Assembly (NCBI RefSeq): GCF_052118925.1
Contig: NZ_JBQKGG010000012.1
Coordinates: 11,423-75,422 of the forward strand
Length of the DNA: 64,000 nt
Origin: Lientehia sp934351765
GTDB lineage: Bacteria; Bacillota; Clostridia; Lachnospirales; Lachnospiraceae
Direction: 5' to 3'
Shown one piece after another: positions 17,030 to 26,201 of the stretch; positions within the stretch are counted from its first letter, which is position 1, and each line of letters starts with the position of its first letter. Below the pieces are notes generated by a model. That model was not told the origin of the DNA, did not search any database, and saw only the letters and a program-made list of their open reading frames with translations. Made by a program: the position numbers and the translations under genes.

Positions 17030-17641
17030 CTAAAATTCTACCGTACCGCTGAGATAAACCTCAAATTTCCCTATACTTTTCGTTATCCCCACTCTTCCCG
17101 GTACGGATACAGAACCTCTGTTATAATTTTTTACCCATGGACGTGACCATGGATATGAGCCATATTCTGTTTGTTTCGGAAGATCCGGCCGTTCTACCAA
17201 CAACAGCCACTGGTCGGTCCACTTCGGAATAAGATCATCCCGCGCCTCGCATTTAAACTCTATTTTTACGTTTTCTTCTTTTGCCAGACGTTCAAGTTCA
17301 TCACGATAAATCCGGTACTTTTCATAATTATCAGAGGTGCAGTCCGTCACATACATCTCTTCCGACATGGAGAGAATCCCCTGTCTTACTTTTTCCCTCT
17401 GCCACACAAATTTAAAATACTTTTTCCCACAAAATTTAGCTCCTGAGCAGATGGCACACGCTCTTCTTTTTCCCACTTCGCCTTTTCGGAATATTCCTAT
17501 GGAAATATTCTTTTTGAAACCTTCCTTCAATGTATTAAAATCTGCCCTGGCATCCTCCAGAACCTCCTGTTTCATTTCTTCCCGCGACTTTGCTTTTGCA
17601 GTCTCCGGCACCACTGCCCGAAGTTCATCCTGAAATGACAT
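17030..17641 (-). CDS. Hypothetical protein with a Cys-rich segment
   Basis: A 203-aa protein that I do not recognise. GGGAGG lies ahead of the ATG. The N-terminal 70 residues are charged and helical. A short cysteine cluster (RRACAICSGAKFCGKK) could bind metal. The middle is helical, and the C-terminus is Gly/Ser/Arg-rich. There is no signal peptide or membrane segment. It and the next gene form a small island between malic enzyme and glutamate dehydrogenase. The coding call rests on the ribosome site and the long open frame. Confidence 0.6.
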   Translation of the reverse strand: MSFQDELRAVVPETAKAKSREEMKQEVLEDARADFNTLKEGFKKNISIGIFRKGEVGKRRACAICSGAKFCGKKYFKFVWQREKVRQGILSMSEEMYVTDCTSDNYEKYRIYRDELERLAKEENVKIEFKCEARDDLIPKWTDQWLLLVERPDLPKQTEYGSYPWSRPWVKNYNRGSVSVPGRVGITKSIGKFEVYLSGTVEF

Positions 17642-17759
17642 ATCTTCTGCTCCTCCCCGTTTTTATTTTTTGTACGTTATCGTTTCTGCTTTATCTTTTC
17701 CGTTTTCCCATTTCTGTTCTTTTTCATTATACTACATTTCAGCCCTCCTACAAAACCAC

Positions 17760-18365
17760 TTATTCCAGGATCTGCCACCGTTCATACCGGCATGGTTCTC
17801 CGTTCTGTACGTTCCGGAATGCCTCATCATTTTTCTGTTTTCGCCTCCATACATCCTCCCAGGAAATAGAAATTCCCGCTTCCCGGCACAGGCAATAATA
17901 GACAAGCGTATTCGGTACATAATAGGGGTTTTCCCACACTTCCCGGTCGGATCTTCCGCTTATCCGAAGTAGTGCCGCCGCGACCGCCGGACTGCGGGAA
18001 CCGCCTTTGGAACAGCAGACATACAGATCTGTCACAGTCTCCGGCAGCTCTTCCAGAAATCGCAGGATCGCCCGTGCGTGTGCCCCGCCAAACGCCCCTG
18101 CATACTGCGGATCTTCCACATCCGGAAACGGCAGGATCAGAATATGGTTCTGGCCGCATCGTCTCAGCGAAGGCGTGACCCGGCCGGTACAGCTTATGAG
18201 GGCATTCCGCTCCGGCGGCAGGTCAAAAGCCTCCGCCGAAACCGCCGTAACTGCCAGGATATGAATGGAATATTGGGGAATCCGGATTCTTTTTCCATGT
18301 TCCGCTTCATGTCTGTCTATAAATGTTTTCCCGTTTCCTGCTTTATATCCCGCCATGTCAGACAC
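17760..18365 (-). CDS. Putative dual-specificity/tyrosine phosphatase-like protein
   Basis: A 201-aa cytoplasmic protein. It has a Cys-x5-Arg phosphatase loop: VCCSKGGSRSPAVAAALL, with Cys118 and Arg124 and a following Ser. Upstream, ILPFPDVEDPQY could carry the acid residue. Bacterial genes of this kind are annotated as dual-specificity phosphatase family, but few are characterised. The GTG at 18365 is preferred because GAAG lies six bases upstream; an ATG at 18356 is possible. The substrate is unknown. Confidence 0.65.
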   Translation of the reverse strand: MSDMAGYKAGNGKTFIDRHEAEHGKRIRIPQYSIHILAVTAVSAEAFDLPPERNALISCTGRVTPSLRRCGQNHILILPFPDVEDPQYAGAFGGAHARAILRFLEELPETVTDLYVCCSKGGSRSPAVAAALLRISGRSDREVWENPYYVPNTLVYYCLCREAGISISWEDVWRRKQKNDEAFRNVQNGEPCRYERWQILE

Positions 18366-18491
18366 ACATTTCTTCTATAATAATAGATCAACAACAAATT
18401 TTCGGATTCATCTGTCACTTCAGCTCCATCTTACACGCTCTCATCGGACAAAAACAGACCAGGCTCACAAAACCACTTACAAAATGTGAAA

Positions 18492-18515
18492 GGAGCCGGT
18501 GTCTCCACCGGCTCC
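18492..18515 (-). terminator. gdhA terminator
   Basis: Perfect 10-bp stem GGAGCCGGTG / CACCGGCTCC with a 4-base loop and a short T-run (TTT) on the minus strand, 34 bases after the stop. Confidence 0.8.
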
Positions 18516-18548
18516 CTTCTGAGGTAATATGTAGATGTTAGATAGATT

Positions 18549-19913
18549 TTAGAATACTCCCTGCTCATACATCGCCTGAGCAACCTTCTTGAAGCCTGCG
18601 ATATTCGCTCCGGCAACAAGGTCATAACCAAGACCGTACTCTTCTGCGGCTTCTGCGGAAACCTTATGGATGTTCTGCATCATCTTATGAAGCTGTGCAT
18701 CAACTTCCTCTGCAGTCCATACAAGACGCTCGGAGTTCTGAGACATCTCAAGACCGGAAACGCCTACGCCGCCGGCATTAACTGCCTTGGAAGGAGCAAC
18801 GATCATATGCTCCTGTCCGCGAAGATAATTCAGAGCGTCGTTGGTGGTAGGCATATTTGCCACCTCGATGTAATACTTTACGCCGGAAGCTGCGATCTTT
18901 TCTGCAGATTCCATACGGACATCGTTCTGAGTAGCCGCGGGCATATATACGTCAACATCCTTAACGCCCCAGCACTTCTCACCGGGAACAAATTCAACAC
19001 CGAACTTGTCTGCGTAAGGCTTGCAGTGCATAGGATCCTTTGCACGCATTTCAAGGATGTAGTTGAGCTTTTCTTCTGTAACAACACCTTCCGGATCATG
19101 AATATATCCGTCAGGACCTGCGAAATATGTAACCTTTGCACCAAGCATAGCAGCCTTCTTCATGATGCCCCAGCCTACATTGCCGTAGCCGGAAATAGCA
19201 ATTCTCTTGCCCTCGATGGTATCATTCTCGTGCTTGAGAACCTCCTGAAGATAATATACTGCACCAAAGCCGGTTGCTTCCGGACGGATCAGGGAACCGC
19301 CGTAGCTGAGGCCTTTACCGGTGAGAACGCCGTTCTCCCAAACGCCCTTCAGGCGGCGGTACTGGCCATACAGATAACCGATCTCACGGCCGCCGACACC
19401 CATATCACCTGCGGGAATGTCGATATCGGGTCCGATATAACGGTACAGAGCTGTCATATAGCTCTGGCAGAATCTCTCAACCTCTGCTGCAGACTTGCCG
19501 GCAGGATCAAAGTCGGAACCGCCCTTTGCACCGCCCATAGGAAGACCGGTTAAGCTGTTCTTAAAGGTCTGCTCAAAGCCGAGGAACTTGATTACGCCCT
19601 CATAAACATTTTTCTGGAAACGAAGACCGCCCTTGTACGGTCCGATCGCACCGTTGAACTGGCAGCGCCAGCCACGGTTTGTATGATATTCGCCATTGTC
19701 ATCCATCCAGCATACACGAAATGTAAACATACGCTCCGGCTCTACCATTCTCTTAAGCAGATCTGCCTTCACATACTCCGGATGTGCATCCATGATCGGA
19801 GAGATCGATGAAAAAACCTCCTCAACAGTCTGAACGAATTCAGGCTCATTCTTATGTGTCGCTTTTACATAATCAATTACACTTGCTACGTAAGGATTTA
19901 AATTGTTACCCAT
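18549..19913 (-). CDS. gdhA: Glutamate dehydrogenase
   Basis: A 454-aa hexameric Glu/Leu dehydrogenase that interconverts glutamate and 2-oxoglutarate plus ammonia. Seen: GPYKGGLRF, the catalytic-lysine motif LPMGGAKGGSDFDP, and the Rossmann motif SGYGNVGWG. Length and sequence match the NADP-type small clostridial enzymes (450 aa). The start MGNNLNPYVAS has GGAGG nine bases upstream. The upstream extension in the same frame has no ribosome site. It is monocistronic. Confidence 0.97.
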   Translation of the reverse strand: MGNNLNPYVASVIDYVKATHKNEPEFVQTVEEVFSSISPIMDAHPEYVKADLLKRMVEPERMFTFRVCWMDDNGEYHTNRGWRCQFNGAIGPYKGGLRFQKNVYEGVIKFLGFEQTFKNSLTGLPMGGAKGGSDFDPAGKSAAEVERFCQSYMTALYRYIGPDIDIPAGDMGVGGREIGYLYGQYRRLKGVWENGVLTGKGLSYGGSLIRPEATGFGAVYYLQEVLKHENDTIEGKRIAISGYGNVGWGIMKKAAMLGAKVTYFAGPDGYIHDPEGVVTEEKLNYILEMRAKDPMHCKPYADKFGVEFVPGEKCWGVKDVDVYMPAATQNDVRMESAEKIAASGVKYYIEVANMPTTNDALNYLRGQEHMIVAPSKAVNAGGVGVSGLEMSQNSERLVWTAEEVDAQLHKMMQNIHKVSAEAAEEYGLGYDLVAGANIAGFKKVAQAMYEQGVF

Positions 19914-19993
19914 AACCTTATTCCTCCTCATGCTCTTTTCTAAGTGGCAGCTGGTATTCTCTACACCCCCATGTAGTGTCTCCATCTGCCCTC

Positions 19994-20022
19994 ATTATTT
20001 CTCAAAAAGAGATATCTGTCAA
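19994..20022 (-). promoter_or_regulatory. Promoter for gdhA
   Basis: Consensus TTGACA, 17-base spacer, AATAAT on the minus strand, about 80 bases before the gene. Confidence 0.8.
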
Positions 20023-20102
20023 CACCCCAGTTTTATTTTAGAATTTTCGAAAGTTTCGGCGGTTTATGCAGAGGTTTTTATCATTTTATTCCGGTTTTTC
20101 AT

Positions 20103-20140
20103 AAAAAAATTAAGGGCTCCCTGCCCCGGAGCCCTTAATT
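20103..20140 (-). terminator. Terminator of the S1-relQ-rmlD-gltP operon
   Basis: Perfect 13-bp stem AATTAAGGGCTCC / GGAGCCCTTAATT with a 7-base loop and at least five further T on the minus strand, about 110 bases after the symporter stop. Confidence 0.95.
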
Positions 20141-20250
20141 CAGCCGATCTTATTCGTGCATAATGTACAGTTTAATTGGATTTTTCTTTTTTCTTTATGC
20201 AATTCGTTGTGCAATTCGCAGTTTTTACAGGTGTCTCACTTTTGTCTCGG

Positions 20251-21540
20251 CTACAACTCCGGATTCTTTCCGGCATTCATGTCGTTAAAGACCTCCTTGT
20301 CGAAGCCGCCGGCCTGATGTGCCACGATGGTCGTGCAGACCGCGTCTCCGGTGATGTTGACTGCAGTACGGCTCATATCCAGGATCCGGTCGATTCCCAT
20401 AATAATACCAATGGCCTCCACCGGAAGTCCCACCGATGCAAATACCATAGTCAGGGTCACCAGACCGACCCCGGGAACTCCTGCCGTTCCGATCGATGCC
20501 AGGGTTGCCGTAGCAATGACCATGGCATATTCCTTAAGACCCAGAGGAATTCCGAAGGCCTGCGCCGCAAATACAACCGCCACGCCCTGCATGATGGCGG
20601 TTCCGTCCATATTGATGGTCGCGCCAAGAGGAATCGTGAAGGAGGAAATCTTCTTGGTGACTCCTATTTTCTTGGACAGAGTATCAATGGACATGGGAAT
20701 AGTGGCATTGGAGGTCGCCGTGGAAAAGGCGAAGCCCATGACCGGTGCAAATTTCTTTAAAAACTTTAACGGATTGGCTCCTGTAAAGATCTTTAACATA
20801 AGCATGTAGACCACGCCGCACTGGATCACCAGCGCCAGCATCACCCCGGCCATATATTTGATCAGGTTTGCAAACGCACCAAATCCAATGTTGGTAAACG
20901 TCTTTGCCACCAGACAGAACACACCCACCGGAGCCACCTTCATGACCATCATGGTCATTTCCATCATCACATCATTGAACTGGGCGAAGAAGTTGGAAAC
21001 CACCTCGGCCCGCTCTCCGAGCTTTGCCAGGATAATGCCGATGATCAGGGCAAAGACAATGATCTGAAGCATATTTCCTTCCGCAAGTCCCTGGATCGGA
21101 TTCTTCGGAATGATGTTCAGCAGGGTATCCACCAGAGACACCGACTGTACCTCTGCCACCTCGGCAGTCTGGAGACTGGACACATCCAGGCCGATGCCCG
21201 GATTGATGAGATTTCCCACGGCCAGCGCCACCGAGATCGCCAGAGCCGTTGTCACCAGGTAAAAGGCCAGGGTCTTGATTCCGACCTTTCCAAGGCTCTT
21301 CGTATCGCCAATGGCGGAGCTTCCGCACACCAGGGAACAGAATACCAGCGGTACCACCAGCATCTGCATGAGACGCAGGAAGCCGGTTCCGCAGACTTCA
21401 AAGATTCCGGCGACAAATACCTGATCCCGCACATAGCCCGCCGGAGCAAAATAGTGGAGCAGTACTCCGGTCAGGGAGCCCAGAAGCAGAGCAATAAATA
21501 TGTACGTTGTCAGGCCGATTTTCTTTTTCTTTTTATTCAT
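20251..21540 (-). CDS. Dicarboxylate/amino acid:cation symporter (DAACS family)
   Basis: A 429-aa inner-membrane transporter with about eight helices. The re-entrant loop and substrate site are recognisable in FSTATSNATIPMS, IPLGATINMDGTAIMQG and GTAGVPGVG. Family members import glutamate, aspartate or C4-dicarboxylates with Na+ or H+. The start MNKKKKKIGLTTYIF at 21540 overlaps the rmlD stop by eight bases, so translation is likely coupled. The adjacent gdhA gene fits glutamate use, but the substrate is not proven. Confidence 0.92.
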   Translation of the reverse strand: MNKKKKKIGLTTYIFIALLLGSLTGVLLHYFAPAGYVRDQVFVAGIFEVCGTGFLRLMQMLVVPLVFCSLVCGSSAIGDTKSLGKVGIKTLAFYLVTTALAISVALAVGNLINPGIGLDVSSLQTAEVAEVQSVSLVDTLLNIIPKNPIQGLAEGNMLQIIVFALIIGIILAKLGERAEVVSNFFAQFNDVMMEMTMMVMKVAPVGVFCLVAKTFTNIGFGAFANLIKYMAGVMLALVIQCGVVYMLMLKIFTGANPLKFLKKFAPVMGFAFSTATSNATIPMSIDTLSKKIGVTKKISSFTIPLGATINMDGTAIMQGVAVVFAAQAFGIPLGLKEYAMVIATATLASIGTAGVPGVGLVTLTMVFASVGLPVEAIGIIMGIDRILDMSRTAVNITGDAVCTTIVAHQAGGFDKEVFNDMNAGKNPEL

Positions 21541-22393
21541 TGATCTTTTTCCCTTCCATGAACCTTGCAAGGGATTCCTTCCAGGTCGGCATCTGGTGGA
21601 TTCCCGACATCCGCATCATGAAATTATCCAGAAGCGTATAGCGGGGACGGTTCACAATGGACGGATTGTCTCCGGCCGCCAGCGGCTCGATCCGCACATC
21701 CTTTCCCGACAGCCGCACAATCTCCCTGGCAAACTCATACCGGCTGCACATCCCCTCACAGGAAGCATGATAAATTCCATACTCGGAGGAATGGATCAGC
21801 TTGACAATAAACTCTGCCAGATCATCGGCGCTGGTAGGCGTGCTCACCTGATCCACCGGCACAAAGATCGTGTCTTCGGTCAGAAGCCCGTCCAGAATAT
21901 AACTTACAAAGTTGTTTTTCGTGTTTCCGTAGATCCAGGAGCTGCGGACAACCATGTGTTTCGGTGCCAGCTCCCGTACAAACTGCTCCCCGGCAAGCTT
22001 GGACTTTCCGTAAACAGTCCGGGGATTTACCCGGTCAAACTCCGTCAGAGGATGCTTTGCCGTTCCGTCGAATACATCGTCGGTGGAAATATGGATCAGC
22101 TTTGCATTGACCTTTCTTGCTGCGATAGCCAGGTTTCTTGCTCCCAGGGCATTAACCTTAAAGGCAGCCTCAGCCTGACGTTCACATATGGCCAGATCGG
22201 TCATGGCCGCACAGTTGATCACCACATCCGGGTGGTTGATATTTACAAATGATGTAACCTCCTCCAGATCGGTCACATCCACGTCCAGATCTGAGGTCAG
22301 CACCTCGATCTTTACATCTTCATGGAGGATCCGGTAGATGGCGGAGCCAAGCTGACCTTTTGCTCCGGCGATCCATACGCTCAGACTGCTCAT
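21533..22393 (-). CDS. RmlD-like NAD(P)-dependent sugar reductase (dTDP-4-dehydrorhamnose reductase family)
   Basis: A 286-aa extended short-chain dehydrogenase. The N-terminal nucleotide motif is GAKGQLGSA; ISTDDVFDG and the catalytic YGKSK are present. The family makes dTDP-rhamnose for surface polysaccharide, but no other rml gene is nearby, and related proteins reduce other sugars. It overlaps the alarmone synthetase gene upstream by 4 bases (ATGA) and the symporter downstream by 8, so it sits mid-operon. Confidence 0.85.
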   Translation of the reverse strand: MSSLSVWIAGAKGQLGSAIYRILHEDVKIEVLTSDLDVDVTDLEEVTSFVNINHPDVVINCAAMTDLAICERQAEAAFKVNALGARNLAIAARKVNAKLIHISTDDVFDGTAKHPLTEFDRVNPRTVYGKSKLAGEQFVRELAPKHMVVRSSWIYGNTKNNFVSYILDGLLTEDTIFVPVDQVSTPTSADDLAEFIVKLIHSSEYGIYHASCEGMCSRYEFAREIVRLSGKDVRIEPLAAGDNPSIVNRPRYTLLDNFMMRMSGIHQMPTWKESLARFMEGKKINE

Positions 22394-23040
22394 GATTGTC
22401 TCTCCTCTCCTGCCCGCTGCAGCGATTCATTCAGTGCCAGCATACGGCGGTCCAGATCGGCCGCCATATCGGCACACTCCTTTAATTCATCACACATATG
22501 CGCCGGTGCGGCGCCCTCAAATTTATAGTTGATCTTATGCTCCAGACTCGCCCAGAAATCCATGGCGATGGTGCGGATCTGGATCTCCACCTTCATCTCC
22601 ACCTGCCCGCTGGACAGATAGATCGGTACAGAGATCACCATATGATAGCTCCGATACCCGTTAGGCTTCGGGTTCTGGATATAATCCTTCACCATGAGCA
22701 CCTTCACATCGTTCTGTCTGGAAATGGCATCCGCCAGATAGTAAATATCCGAGGTGAACGAGCAGATAATCCGGACTCCGGCAATGTCATGAAGCTCCCG
22801 GTACATATTTTCAATCGTAGATTCAAAGCCCAGCTTCTTTAATTTTTTTACAATGCTCTCCGGCGTCTTAATCCTGGCTTTTACATGTTCGATCGGATTA
22901 TAGTGGTTGATCTGCTGAAATTCCTCACTGAGGATATTGATCCTGGTCTGAACCTCCTGAAGCGCAGACTTGTAAAGGAACATGAGCGTCGTCCACTGGT
23001 CGAGCTGATCATATTCCTTCGGTAACTGAGGTATTGCCAT
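22390..23040 (-). CDS. Small alarmone synthetase (RelQ/YjbM type GTP pyrophosphokinase)
   Basis: A 216-aa single-domain (p)ppGpp synthetase with no hydrolase or TGS domain. Family marks: RIKTPESIVKKLKK, RELHDIAGVRIICSF, the synthetase loop KPNGYRSYHM, and EIQIRTIAMDFWASLEHK. It transfers pyrophosphate from ATP to GDP or GTP. GGAAG lies upstream of the ATG. In RelQ enzymes activity is controlled allosterically by pppGpp. It is co-transcribed with an S1-domain RNA-binding protein, rmlD and a symporter. Confidence 0.93.
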   Translation of the reverse strand: MAIPQLPKEYDQLDQWTTLMFLYKSALQEVQTRINILSEEFQQINHYNPIEHVKARIKTPESIVKKLKKLGFESTIENMYRELHDIAGVRIICSFTSDIYYLADAISRQNDVKVLMVKDYIQNPKPNGYRSYHMVISVPIYLSSGQVEMKVEIQIRTIAMDFWASLEHKINYKFEGAAPAHMCDELKECADMAADLDRRMLALNESLQRAGEERQS

Positions 23041-23066
23041 AATCGTACTTCCTTCCCAGATGTCCC

Positions 23067-24035
23067 TTAATCAAGCTTGAAGCCCTTTAACAATGCCCCA
23101 AGGCTGGTGGCCGCCTGCCCCTCTTCTGTATACTCGATGTGCTCTGCGGTATCCTCCGGCTCTGCCACATCGAGAAGTGCCTTCATGCTGAGGCTCAGCT
23201 TTCCGTCCTTCACAGCCGTGATCTTTACTGTCACCCTCTGTCCGACGCTTAACACAGCTGCCGGTGTTTTCAGGCGTTTGTCACTGATCTGTGACACATG
23301 GAGCAGACCGGTGGCGCCATTGTCCAGCTTCACAAAGGCTCCGTAGTTCTGGATCGTTTCCACTACACCCTCAGAGACGGCCCCGACCTCGCAGGCTGCG
23401 ATCTTCTTCTGGCGCTCTTCCATCTCCTTTGCGTAAGCCAGCTCTCTGGCGGAAAGCACCAGACGTTTTCCTTCTTTTTCACAGGTGATCACCTGAACGT
23501 CAAGCTCTTTCCCCAGCCAGTCCTCCAGATCCTCCACATATGTGGTGGACAGCTTGGACGCAGGAATAAACGCACGGATTCCTTCTACATAGGCGACTGC
23601 GCCGCCCTTTACGATCCCGTCGATCTTTACATGGATCGGTGTTCTGTCCCGGAAGCACTGCTCCAGCTTTTCCCAGGCCATCTGATCATTGGCTTCTTTT
23701 CTGGAGAGCAGAACATGACCCTGGCCATCATCCGTCTTTACCACGGTGGCAGTAATTTCATCGCCGTTCTGTACCGCTTCCTTTAAGACCACACCGGGAT
23801 CATTCGTGAAATCCTCTTTTTTGATGATTCCCTCGGTATAGGACTGCAGATCCACTGTGATCTCATCCTCATCCACGCCGATGACTGTTCCGGTCAAAGC
23901 ATCGCCCTCCCGTACCTGCTTAAACGATGCTTCCAGCTCTTCCTTATAATCGTCCATGGTTTCTGCCGGTGCCTCCGGCTCCTGGTTTTCTGCCTTTTCT
24001 GCTGCCAGTTCTATTTCTTTCTGCTGTTCTTCCAT
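23067..24035 (-). CDS. S1 RNA-binding domain protein (RpsA-like)
   Basis: A 322-aa protein with an acidic N-terminus and three S1 repeats: EGDALTGTVIGVDEDEITV (about 45-115), a middle repeat (about 130-200), and GAVSEGVVETIQNYGAFVKL (about 215-285). Short Clostridia proteins like this are annotated as ribosomal protein S1 homologues; they bind RNA, but an essential ribosomal role is not shown. The start MEEQQKEIE has GGAGG nine bases upstream. First gene of the operon that runs to 20251. Confidence 0.9.
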   Translation of the reverse strand: MEEQQKEIELAAEKAENQEPEAPAETMDDYKEELEASFKQVREGDALTGTVIGVDEDEITVDLQSYTEGIIKKEDFTNDPGVVLKEAVQNGDEITATVVKTDDGQGHVLLSRKEANDQMAWEKLEQCFRDRTPIHVKIDGIVKGGAVAYVEGIRAFIPASKLSTTYVEDLEDWLGKELDVQVITCEKEGKRLVLSARELAYAKEMEERQKKIAACEVGAVSEGVVETIQNYGAFVKLDNGATGLLHVSQISDKRLKTPAAVLSVGQRVTVKITAVKDGKLSLSMKALLDVAEPEDTAEHIEYTEEGQAATSLGALLKGFKLD

Positions 24036-24088
24036 CGGTATCTCCCTCCGTTCCTTTTTTCTGAGCAAAGTACGCTCATCATAACTCT

Positions 24089-24118
24089 ATTATATATAAG
24101 AAATGGCTTCCTTTGCAA
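24089..24118 (-). promoter_or_regulatory. Promoter for the S1-relQ-rmlD-symporter operon
   Basis: TTGCAA, 18-base spacer, exact TATAAT on the minus strand. The gap to 24228 also carries the divergent start region of the exporter operon and a palindrome AAGATATCTT at about 24141. Confidence 0.75.
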
Positions 24119-24228
24119 CCCTTTTGATTCCGCTTTTTTTAAGATATCTTAAGAATTTTCGTTGTTTCGTTTATCTGTCCTTTCTGTTAGAATGGAAGTA
24201 ATCATTGGAAAACAACGGAGGATTGTCT

Positions 24229-25524
24229 ATGAAAAAGAAACATCTTATCATCGGCGGTGCGGCCGTTCTGGCCGTGCTCGCAGCCGGACTGATCGTATGG
24301 CGCACCACGACCAGGAAGGGCGGTTCATCCGCTGAAGGAAACGCCCTGTACGCAGATTCCGTCGCCACGCTGACCGGAACCGGTCTCGGAACCCAGAACC
24401 GCTTTGCCGGTGTTGTGGAATCCCAGAGTACCTTAAATATCCAGCTGGAATCCGATCAGACTGTAAAAGAGATCTATGTTTCCAAGGGCGATACCGTAAA
24501 GGTGGGAACTCCCCTGTTCCAGTACGATACGGAAGATCTCTCCATGAAGGTGGAACAGGCCAACCTGGAGCTGGAAAGCATTTCCAACAGCATGGATACC
24601 CAGAAGGCCAATATTGCCCAGCTGGAGAAGGAAAAAAAGAGTGCCCCCGCCAGTGAACAGCTTTCCTACACCACACAGATCCAGCAGGCCACTCTGGAGC
24701 TGAAGCAGAAGGAATATGACTATAAGGTAAAGCAGCTGGAGATTGAAAAGCTTCAGAAATCCCTGGATTCCGCCCTGGTTCATTCCACCATCGACGGTGT
24801 GGTCCAGGAGATCAATGAGGCGCCCGGCTATGATAACTACACCGGCGAACAGAAGCCCTTTATGAGCATTCTGGCCGTTGGAAAGTACAGGGTCAAGGGC
24901 TCCATCAGCGAACAGAACATGGGAAATCTTTCCGTGGGACAGCGTGTGATCGTCCATTCCCGTGTGGACGAGACCATCACCTGGAAGGGAACCGTTGATA
25001 CCATCGATACCGAAAAGCCCATTTCGGACAATAACAGTTATACTTCCAGCTCCGACGGCGGAAACCAGGCCTCAAAATATCCCTTCTATGTGGTGTTGGA
25101 TTCCAGCGACGGCCTCATGCTCGGGCAGCATGTATATGTAGAGCCGGACTACGGATTCTCCACGGAGCAGAAGGAGGGGATGTGGCTCATGAGCTCCTAC
25201 ATCCAGGACATCGACAGCAGCCCTTACGTCTGGGCAGCCGATTCCGATGACAGGCTGGAAAAGCGTTCCGTGACTCTGGGCGAATATGATAAAGAAAATG
25301 ACACTTACGAAATCCTGGACGGACTGAAGGGCACCGATTATATCGTATGGCCCAGCGAAGACTGTAAACCCGGCGTACCTGTCATGAAAAACGACGGTAA
25401 GATCCTCCCGTATTCCGATCCCGGTGACAATCAGATGGAGGGCATCGGCGGCGGCGACAATCAGATGGAAGCCATCGGCGGCGGCGACTCGGCTGTCCCC
25501 TCGGAGGAGGTGTCTGACCAATGA
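24229..25524 (+). CDS. Periplasmic-adaptor-like (HlyD/MacA type) efflux protein 1
   Basis: A 431-aa membrane-anchored adaptor. An N-terminal helix (HLIIGGAAVLAVLAAGLIVW) is followed by a lipoyl-like half (VKEIYVSKGDTVKVGTPLFQYDT), a coiled-coil hairpin (about 110-190), the second half (ALVHSTIDGVVQEI) and a beta-barrel. The C-terminus has a short duplicated GGGDNQMExIG. The ATG at 24229 has GGAGG seven bases upstream. It overlaps the ATPase gene by four bases. In Gram-positives such adaptors join MacB-type exporters for antimicrobial peptides or similar substrates. Confidence 0.88.
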   Translation: MKKKHLIIGGAAVLAVLAAGLIVWRTTTRKGGSSAEGNALYADSVATLTGTGLGTQNRFAGVVESQSTLNIQLESDQTVKEIYVSKGDTVKVGTPLFQYDTEDLSMKVEQANLELESISNSMDTQKANIAQLEKEKKSAPASEQLSYTTQIQQATLELKQKEYDYKVKQLEIEKLQKSLDSALVHSTIDGVVQEINEAPGYDNYTGEQKPFMSILAVGKYRVKGSISEQNMGNLSVGQRVIVHSRVDETITWKGTVDTIDTEKPISDNNSYTSSSDGGNQASKYPFYVVLDSSDGLMLGQHVYVEPDYGFSTEQKEGMWLMSSYIQDIDSSPYVWAADSDDRLEKRSVTLGEYDKENDTYEILDGLKGTDYIVWPSEDCKPGVPVMKNDGKILPYSDPGDNQMEGIGGGDNQMEAIGGGDSAVPSEEVSDQ

Positions 25525-26201
25525 TGTTGGAACTGGATCACATTTATAAGGATTATCTCCAGGGAAGGCTGACCGTCCCGGTCTTAAAGGATGTCACTCT
25601 CCACGTGGACCGCGGCGAATACGTGGCGATCATGGGGCCCTCCGGCTCCGGGAAGACAACGTTAATGAACATCATCGGCTGTCTGGATACGCCGACCTCC
25701 GGAGAGTACACCTTAAACGGAACCAGCCTGCTCCACCATAAGGACAAGGAGCTGTCCGCTGTCCGCAACCGCTCCATCGGCTTCGTATTCCAGAGCTTTA
25801 ATCTGCTGCCGAGGCAGAGCGCCGTGGACAATGTGGCACTGCCCCTGCTCTATGCCGGTGTTTCCAGGAAGGAACGGCGGGAGCGCGCTGTTTCCGCGCT
25901 GGAAAAGGTCGGTCTGGCGGATCGCATGAATTTTAAGCCCACCCAGCTTTCCGGCGGTCAGAAGCAGCGCGTTGCCATTGCCCGTGCCATGGTCACAAAG
26001 CCGGATATTCTCCTGGCGGACGAACCCACCGGTGCACTGGATTCCGCCTCCGGTCATCAGGTCATGGAGCTGTTCCGTCAGCTCAACGAAGAAGGCATGA
26101 CTGTCATCATGATCACTCATGATCCGGAGATTGCCGCCCACGCAAAACGGGTGCTTTTGATCCGCGACGGTATTTTAAGCGTCAGAGAGGAGGCCGTATG
26201 A
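25521..26201 (+). CDS. MacB/LolD-type ABC transporter ATP-binding protein
   Basis: A 226-aa ATPase. Walker A is GPSGSGKTT (near residue 39), the Q-loop FQSFNLL, signature LSGGQKQR, Walker B ILLADEPTGALD and the switch histidine in MITHDPE. It is typical of the MacB/FtsE/LolD class. It overlaps both neighbours by four bases (ATGA), so the four exporter genes are translated as one unit. Partner permease is the gene at 28146. Confidence 0.95.
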   Translation: MMLELDHIYKDYLQGRLTVPVLKDVTLHVDRGEYVAIMGPSGSGKTTLMNIIGCLDTPTSGEYTLNGTSLLHHKDKELSAVRNRSIGFVFQSFNLLPRQSAVDNVALPLLYAGVSRKERRERAVSALEKVGLADRMNFKPTQLSGGQKQRVAIARAMVTKPDILLADEPTGALDSASGHQVMELFRQLNEEGMTVIMITHDPEIAAHAKRVLLIRDGILSVREEAV

